From Hsuehochloa calcarea (Eukaryota; Streptophyta; Magnoliopsida; Poales; Poaceae): DNA of 64,000 nt. Below, in pieces: positions 57,301 to 64,000 of the stretch. Under the pieces are notes generated by a model. It made no database searches and was not told the origin of the DNA. It saw only the letters and a list, made by a program, of their open reading frames with translations. Where the stretch lies: assembly GCA_036346395.1 (NCBI GenBank), contig CM070599.1, positions 24,543,232-24,607,231 on the forward strand. Reading direction: 5' to 3'. The position numbers and the translations under genes were made by a program. Position 1 is the stretch's first letter. Each line of letters begins with the position of its first letter.

Positions 57301-60063
57301 ATGTCTGGTGCAGCAATGGCGTCAGAGAAGCTTCTCGCGAGGAAGGGCAGGCTGAGGCAGCGCTACGACAACGAGTACCGGCTCGTCGCAGGGTGAGTAT
57401 ATATCTATCTAGCTACCTTCCAATGCTCATCTCATTGGAGTACATTAGTAGCTCCGCACCTCTGCTTCAGATTAAATCCATTTCTTGTTCCAATTAGCTT
57501 TTCTTGTGCTGATGAGTTCTGCCATTTCGTGCTCCCGAGCAGATGCGTGCCGTACCGTGCGAACAAAGAGGGGCAGCTCGAGGTGCTCATGATCTCCACG
57601 CCTAACAGGAACGATCTGGTCTTCCCAAAGGTAACAACAGCTGACCACAACACCATGAGCTCAGCTCAGCTCAACTCAATTTCGTCTGCAACATGATCAA
57701 GATTGGTAATAACGCTAGCATGTGCTGATTGACTGATCGACTGCTTTTGTCAGGGTGGCTGGGAGGACGACGAGGACGTCTACGAGGCGGCGTGCCGCGA
57801 GGCGCTGGAGGAGGCCGGAGTGAAGGGCGACCTCAATGTAATTCACCTTCCTTTGATCAACTCTACTACTATCTAGCATCTATACTCCCGTCGCTTCTGT
57901 GTAGATACATCATTCTTGATTTCATGAAGAGCTTCTAACTGAGAGCTGAACTGCAAGCATGAAGCAGACGTGTTTGTCACCTATGAAGCATGCCTAATCT
58001 TGATTCATCTCGAGTTCTCTAATAGACTGCGCGCTGCCTGCGTCGTTACGTGGGTAAATACGGTCCTAGCAAGTAACCTGCGTAGTTTCAAGATTATCTA
58101 TCCTTCATCCGTTTTCTCACTCCAAACCCTGTGGATGATAGAGCTAAAGGTGCAAGTTACATATCTCGGTTAGCTGAATTGACCTCTAGAGGTCTGTAAG
58201 GGTACTTTAAAAAGCCGATAGCGACGGTGTTCGATGGCGAAAGTGATGGGGAAATTTCTCTGTCGACAAATTTTGCCGGGAGCATTTGGTCAGGGCCGTC
58301 CTGACATTTGGTGGGCCCATGACAGAACAAAAATAAAAGGCCCTTTTATGGATATATGCAGTTTTTTTTTGAAAAATGTACTTTTTATACAAAGAGTCAG
58401 TTGCTTACGCATCCACGGTACCGTTTGGAACGCAGAAATTTCACAGGAGATAATTCAATTTCTAGCGAAAATCGGGGAAAATTCCCGCGTTCTAAACGGG
58501 TTATAAAGATATTTTTAGTGTTAAGAACTCATCCAAATCCCTAGTTTAAAACTCAAGTATACCAAAAGTTTAATTGAATAAGATCATCGCAACCAAGATA
58601 TGCAACTTACATATACTAAATCACTTTATTCTATGGAAATTTATAAAGTTTTTCTACGACCAGTAAATCAATATACATGGTTTCTTTCTATCTGGAATAG
58701 ACGCTCTCACCAACAAAGCTATTCAAAAGTGTAGTACAAACATCATAAACTAACCCTCTAAAAAACCCATCATGTAGCATTTCCACAGACTATATAATCT
58801 GTAACATGATAAGTTAATGAAAAATCAACTAAGAATGTTAGGAAATAGTACTATAGCTGCATTAGCCTCAATTGATGGCCACGAAGAAGGAAGATATAGG
58901 GCGTTGCTTGCTTGCGAGGAAAGTTTGCTTTATCTACAAAAACTACTAATACAGACTACATGTTGAACCTTTACCACTAGTAGATCCACTCTTAAATGCA
59001 TATAGGATGGGCCCCTCCGGGTCGAAGGTTGGGCGGTCGCTCCTCCTGCCCACGCCCAGGAACGGGCCTGCGTTTGGTGGACCATAACCAACAGGAGATA
59101 AGACATGGCTGTTGACCTATTGACTTAATAAAACTGTAGAACATAAGTTAAAGAGAGGCACAGTGTGATGTTCTTTCAAGATTATCCTTGTTTTCTAGTT
59201 GGGGAGCCCTTGGTGTGAACCATTGGTTCTTTTATTCATCTTTAGCTGGCTTGTCGTCAGAAGACTTGTCTTTAGGAATGAATTTTCAGAGATCTGGGCC
59301 AACAGATTGCTACCATTTATCTTGTGTATGTATGGCCGGCCAAGATGCATGTGACCTGTCTCCTGTTTGCCCAACACCAATCTAAACAATGTACTGTTGC
59401 CTGTTGGTTATGTATTTATATTAAATTGTTAATTAATTATTTTTTTATGAATTAGCTGTTGCTGATGCTATTATTTTTCTGGTGCCTCAAGATGTCACTG
59501 AACACTGATGATTATTTCCTGTTTTATTCAGAGAACCTCATTGGGGCTCTGGGTGTTCAGGAGCAAGAGCAGCCAGAACAGCGATAGCCCCAGGGGCGCC
59601 TGCAAAGGCTACATCTTCGCGCTCGAGGTAACCGAGGAGCTCGAGTACTGGCCGGAGCAGGACACCCATGGCAGACAGTGGGTGAGGCATCTGTTTATCA
59701 CATATCAAACCTGCATCTATGTATCATGCCAATGCCATTTTGTAGTTCAGAGCTAACAGTTGCTGCTCAAAACAGGTCTCCCCAGAGGACGCATACCCGC
59801 TCTGTCGGTACGAATGGATGCGCGAGGCGCTGACGGCGTTGCTGGAGCGTTTGTCGGTGATCCAGCCGGTGGTGAGCCCTGCACCGGAGCTGAATGAGCA
59901 CACCGGCATGTACATGATGCTGAAAGCAGCAACCGCGGATCGAGCAGTGCCGGTGGTGAGCGCTGCACCGGAGCTGAATGAGCACACTGGCATGTACATG
60001 ATGCTGAAAGCAGCAACCGCGGATCGAGCAGTGACGCTATGCTGGTCCTTGTTATGTGGATGA
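57301..60063 (+). CDS. Nudix hydrolase, diphosphoinositol-polyphosphate phosphohydrolase-like, 233 aa
   Basis: Exons 57301-57392, 57543-57630, 57754-57837, 59532-59681 and 59776-60063 are all GT-AG and in phase. The start at 57301 gives MSGAAMASEKLLARKGR; a second Met six codons in is an alternative. The Nudix box is complete at residues 61-83: GGWEDDEDVYEAACREAL, then EEAGV, with metal-binding Glu76, Glu79 and Glu80. The upstream CVPYR and ISTPNRNDLVFPKGGWE blocks, and the downstream LEYWPEQD and R-x-W-x-x-x-EA blocks, match the plant NUDT4/12/13/16/17/18/21 group. Members hydrolyse diphosphoinositol polyphosphates or diadenosine polyphosphates. The C-terminus carries a 28-residue in-frame duplication (169-196, 197-224). 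Intron 3 contains a hAT element. The open frame is intact; the exact substrate is unknown. Confidence 0.92.
58291..59070. mobile_element. Tip100-like non-autonomous hAT element in Nudix intron 3
   Basis: It starts CAGGGCCGTCCTGA and ends CAGGAACGGGCCTG (complement CAGGCCCGTTCCTG). The 8-bp flanks CATTTGGT (58283-58290) and CGTTTGGT (59071-59078) differ at one base. There is no transposase domain. Confidence 0.8.
59866..60033 (+). repeat. 84-bp in-frame tandem duplication in the last Nudix exon
   Basis: The units 59866-59949 and 59950-60033 differ at about two bases. Each encodes a 28-residue block containing APELNEHTGMYMMLKAA. The period is divisible by three, so the frame is kept. Confidence 0.93.
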
Positions 60064-60348
60064 CTGACGAGTACAAGTTAGCTGCCACTATTTGACGACA
60101 AACTCAGCAGTCAGAATCATCTGATGATCTTTTCCTACATCTTTTTTCTTTCCACTCTAATTAGTGAGTTCTTAATGATCTGCAAATGCTTTCTAATAAC
60201 AATGGTGTCCGCGAAGCTGTCGTCTGGAACCTCGGTCACAGCCATGTCCTGAACTTGGTATTGGTTGGCCTCTGAGGGCAGGGTGAAATTGTTCAGTGCC
60301 ACGAGCCCTGACCTCTATGGAGGAGGTAATGTTTGTCAAATTTGTATG
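60064..60348 (+). other. Nudix 3' flank
   Basis: Probable 3' UTR and short spacer up to the LTR of copia E. No further gene seen. Confidence 0.5.
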
Positions 60349-60478
60349 TGTTATGCACAGCGTTTGTATTTATTACGAGGTTAATGAGCCAATATATATA
60401 CAAGTACATGTACAATATATATGCAAATAACACTTTATACAATAGGAAAAATACACAGACAATATTACACATCTAACA
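60349..60478 (-). repeat. 3' LTR of copia E
   Basis: 130 bp ending in TG...CA termini, preceded (minus sense) by the purine tract ACTTTGAGGGGG. Confidence 0.88.
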
Positions 60479-60491
60479 CCCCCTCAAAGTT

Positions 60492-63400
60492 ATGGTGGAT
60501 CAACAACATTAAGTTTGGAGAGATAGAACCTGTGCTGAACTCTGATCTGCATTTTTGTGAAGAAGTCTGCCAACTGAAGTTCTGAAGGCACATACTGAAA
60601 AGCAACAATCTGGTCTTGCACCTGTGTCCGCATATAGGAAGCATCAACATCAATATCTTTGTAAGCTCATGCTTCATCGGATTTGTAGCAATGCTAATAG
60701 CCCCTGTATTGTCCGATGAAAGAGGAGTGAGTGCTGAACAGAAACATCAAAATCCTCAAGTAACCAACGTAGCCAAGTAACCTCCGTAGTCAATAAAATC
60801 ATAGCTCGCAACTCTGGCTCAGCACTCGAATGAGAAACCGCTGTCTGCTTCTTAGTCTTCGAATCAATGAGAAAACCACCAAGAAAAACATAATAGGCAG
60901 AAAGAGACCGGCGATCAGAGTGATCACTAGCCCAGGTGGCAACAGAATATGTCTGGAGTTATAAAGAGCTGGAACAAGGGAAAAACAGATGACGAGTGAT
61001 GGTTCAACGAATATATCGTAGAACACGACGAGTGACACCCATATAAATAAGACTCCTAACAAGGTGATGATAGTGAGTAGAATCAGGAAGAAGCTCAACA
61101 TCAGTGGGCCGAAGATGGACATTAAGCTTCATAGGAGTCTCAGCGGTGTGTTTATCAAAAAGAGAAGCACAATCAAGAAGATCATGGATATACTTTTCTT
61201 GGGACAGATAGAAGCCTTCAGGCATAGAAATAACATCAATCCCAAGAAAGTAGCGAAGAGGACCCAGATCAAACATGAGAAACTGCTTATTAAGACTATC
61301 TTTGACAAAAGTGATGTAATGAGAATCATCTCCAGTAATGATCATATCATTAACATATAAAAGGAGAAGCGTCAAACCACGTGGCGAAGTGTGAATAAAA
61401 ATAGTAGGATCATGAGCACTGGTAGAGACACCAACTGCAGTGACAGCAGAAGAGAAACGATCAAACCAAGCACGAGGAGCTTGCTTGAGGCCGTAAAGAG
61501 ATCGACGAATGCAACAAACCATACCCTCAGAAACAGAATACCCTGGTGGTGGCTGCATATAAACCTCCTCACGCGGCTCACCATTGAGAAATGCATTCTT
61601 GACATTAAACTGAGAGATGGACCATGTCCAAACAGACGCCACAACAAGAAGAGTGTGTACGGTGGCCATGTGAGCCATAAGAGCAAATGTCTCATCATAA
61701 TTACGACTATGCTCCTGCTGAAAACCATGTGCCACGAGATGAGTCTTGTAGCACTCAAGAGAGCAATCAAAGCGGGTCTTAACCTTGTAGACCCACTTGC
61801 ACATGATAGAAGTAACACGCGCGGGAAGAGGGATAAGATCCCACATGCCAGTACGCTCAAGGGCAACAATCTCCTCTGCCATCGCACACTGCCACTCCTG
61901 ATGAACAGCAGCATCACGATAAGAAGTTGGTTCGGCAAGAGTCGCTAAGCAAAAGCGCGCGGGAGGCTGAATAGACTGGCGATCACGAAGAGCATACCGA
62001 GGAGTGGCCAAAGAAGATGACCCATCAGAAGAAAATGGCGCATCAGGAGAATCCCCAAGTCGCGGACGACGAGTGTAGTAGGGAGGATAAGAAGGAACAA
62101 GCCAGGAGGAGCCTCTGGAGAGGGTGGCAGAGGCGAAGGAGACGGTGGAGGAGGCACCGGAGAGGGCAAAGACTGTGATGGAGGTGTGGTGACTGTGGGA
62201 GTGACATAAAAAGTTAGGAAAGAAAGAGGCTCGACAAGAGATGCTAGAGTGGTGGAAGGAGAAGGACAAGGGTAGAAAGGACGAGACTCATCAAAAGTGA
62301 CGTTTTGAGAAACCCACATCTGTCGGCCAATAGGATCCCAACAACGATATCCCTTATGCTCAGCACTACAGCCCAGAAAACACACTCCATGGACTGAGTG
62401 GTAAGCTTGGTGCGCTCACGAGGGGCAAGAAGAACATATCACACACAAAAAAGGCGAAGACTAGAATAGTCAAGAGTCTTGCCACAGAGACGCTCAACTG
62501 GGATCCCACCCTGAAAAGCAGAACAAGGCTGAATGTTAATCAGGAAAGTGGCAGTAGAAACAACCTCAGCCCAGAAGTGTGGTGTGACAGTAGAAGTAAG
62601 CATAAGAGTACGAGCTGTATCGAGAAGATGACAATGCTTCCGTTCAGCCACGCTGTTCTAGGCATGAGCACTAGGGCAAGAAAACTGAGAGAGAGAGTAC
62701 CTTGCTCAGCAATAAAATCACAAAGGACTCTTGACAAGTATTCCCCAGCAGAGTCAGCGCAAAAAACACGAATAGGAGAATCAAACTGAGTACGGATCAT
62801 GGTGGTAAAAGTCTTGTAGATAGATAAAACCTCACTACGAGATGACATAAAGTATATCCATGTGTGGCGTGAAAAATTATCAATAAAAATTATATAGTAT
62901 CGATGACCTCTTTTCGAAACGAAAGGAGCCGGGCCCCCATACATTAGAATGAACAAGATCAAAAGGACGCTGTGACACTGACTCACTGGAAGGATAGAAA
63001 AGTTGAAGCTGTTTACCAAGCTTACAACCCTGACAATTTAGAAAAGCATCACAGGTCACAGACCCTAAAATATCGAGACGAAGTAAAGAAGATAGACGCA
63101 ATCCGCAAAGATGTCTCAAACGATGATGCCACTGAGCAAAAGACGCAATGGAGGATGCAACAGAAGCGGTGGCGACGGTGGAGGCGACAAGTTTGGCCGG
63201 GGCAACAGAAGGAATATGAAGCCAGTCAAGCCCCCAGAGACGCTGTGAGTCACGACGGCGAGTGCCAGTATCAACCAGAGTCCCCGTGCGTCGATCCTGA
63301 ACACAACAAGAATCAGAATCGAGAATAACACAACAACTATGATTAGTGAGCTGACCGGCAGATATGAGCTACATGGTGAGTTTGGGAACATGAGAAACAA

Positions 63401-63600
63401 ACGGGAATATGAAAAGAGGAATTTGAAAGAGTGCCTCGTCCTGCGACAGAAAGAGAGGTACCATCTATTGTCTGAATAGTGATAGGAGCAGCTAAAGGAC
63501 GAATGTAAGTGAGATTGGTGGAATTAGATGTCATATGAAAGGAAGCACCAGACTTAAGAATCCAATGTGATATACTTGAGGAAGAAGTAGAAGGTGGTCT
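60492..63600 (-). pseudogene. pol of copia E (catalytic sites lost)
   Basis: The protease site is ILKSGASFHMT (~63560) where relatives have ILDSGAS, so the catalytic Asp is replaced by Lys. The integrase core FIDNFSRHTWIYF, ADSAGEYLS lies near 62890-62700. RT is open for 421 codons (62269-61004), with WVYKVKTRF, FLNGEPREEVYMQPPPGYS and LYGLKQAPRAWFDRF, but its catalytic motif reads YVND in place of YVDD. The frame then jumps from YMGVT to RVLRYIR, skipping ~30 codons. RNase H pieces follow to 60492. Confidence 0.85.
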
Positions 63601-63609
63601 CTCACTAGA

Positions 63610-63905
63610 AGACCGTGCAGCAGAACCAACAGAATCGGACGGTGCAAGAGCAGTCACGCGACCCAATAGTGTGAGAAACTCCTGAGAATTAGAAGCACCA
63701 GAGTTCCTCTGAGAGGAGGAACCACCAGTTCCCTATGGAGGACAGACACCACGACGTAAATCCTTCTTCTTCTTGTAGCAGGTCTGATGTACATATCCAT
63801 ACTTGTTGCAGTAAGTGCAGTGTAGTCCCCTATCAATAGCAATTGTCTCTGGTGAAGGCACGACTGGTGAAGGAGTAGCTGATGTAAAAGCTGTCAGAAT
63901 CAAAG
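63610..63905 (-). pseudogene. gag C-terminal remnant of copia E
   Basis: It retains the zinc knuckle CTYCNKYGYVHQTCYKKKK (~63820-63770), with Gly-His altered to Gly-Tyr, and the Ser-rich spacer. The N-terminal two thirds of gag are missing at the junction near 63905. Confidence 0.75.
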
Positions 63906-64000
63906 AAAACGAGCCCGGGGGAACTAGGGTTCCCCCTACTACTGCTCGAGAGGCGGCGGTGGGATCGGCGATGGCAGCGTGCCAGCGACAGGCGGCTCTG

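Larger units (their letters stand above)
60349..64000 (-). mobile_element. Ty1/copia retrotransposon E, reverse orientation, 5' end outside window
   Basis: The 3' LTR lies at 60349-60478 (minus sense TGTTAGATGTG to GCATAACA). Then, reading leftward on the minus strand from the window end, come leader, a short gag remnant, and pol. Its 5' LTR is beyond base 64000. Leader DNA (63906-64000, with the CCCTAGTTCCCCC block also found at 49793 in copia D) joins directly to the gag C-terminus, so most of gag is deleted. Confidence 0.88.

Noticed and set aside
1..64000. CRISPR arrays, operons, ribosome binding sites, rRNA genes
   Set aside because: None present; spliced genes and plant transposons show a nuclear eukaryotic sequence.

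Overview
The window is nuclear DNA of a flowering plant, almost certainly a grass. The reasons are GC-rich first exons, gypsy LTRs that begin TGTAACACC/TGTGACACC, Ty1/copia elements with tRNA-Met primer sites, many small hAT elements with 8-bp target duplications, and a plant-type RPS27 gene with site II and telo-box promoter motifs. The species cannot be named from the sequence.

Bases 175-36530, minus strand: one very large split gene for a strumpellin (WASH complex subunit 5)-like protein. I placed 24 coding exons, including a 24-nt microexon, giving about 955 codons that join in frame without a stop. The last ~200 codons expected from the family lie before base 1. Its introns are packed with transposons. 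Intron 12 (12.6 kb) holds a gypsy solo LTR (5949-17551, TSD TATTG), which is itself hit by a second solo LTR (6344-9203, TSD GCGTG), copia A (10931-16036) and two tandem hAT elements. Intron 10 holds copia B. Intron 8 holds a hAT element (TSD GTTCTAAC) split by copia C, which is itself hit by another hAT-like element. Intron 6 holds a hAT element and a long-TIR element. Intron 16 holds a small copia solo LTR and an LTR-like fragment.

Bases 36531-44310: a 70-bp tandem duplication, a 4.5-kb gypsy-type solo LTR (36898-41447), a small secreted cysteine-rich protein gene (minus strand), a tRNA-Leu(AAG) gene, and a 1.15-kb hAT element.

Bases 44311-64000: the ribosomal protein gene RPS27/eS27 (four coding exons), a ~2.6-kb gene-poor stretch, copia D (49186-54312), a gene-poor stretch with a MITE, a five-exon Nudix hydrolase gene with an in-frame 28-codon C-terminal duplication and a Tip100-like hAT in one intron, and copia E, which runs off the right end.

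Four host protein genes and one tRNA gene look functional. All five copia elements look defective, and the hAT elements are non-autonomous. I found no operon, CRISPR array or obviously new multi-gene system. The most interesting points are the strumpellin-like gene that stays open through ~20 kb of nested insertions, its microexon, the hAT doublet with three copies of one target duplication, and the Nudix C-terminal duplication.
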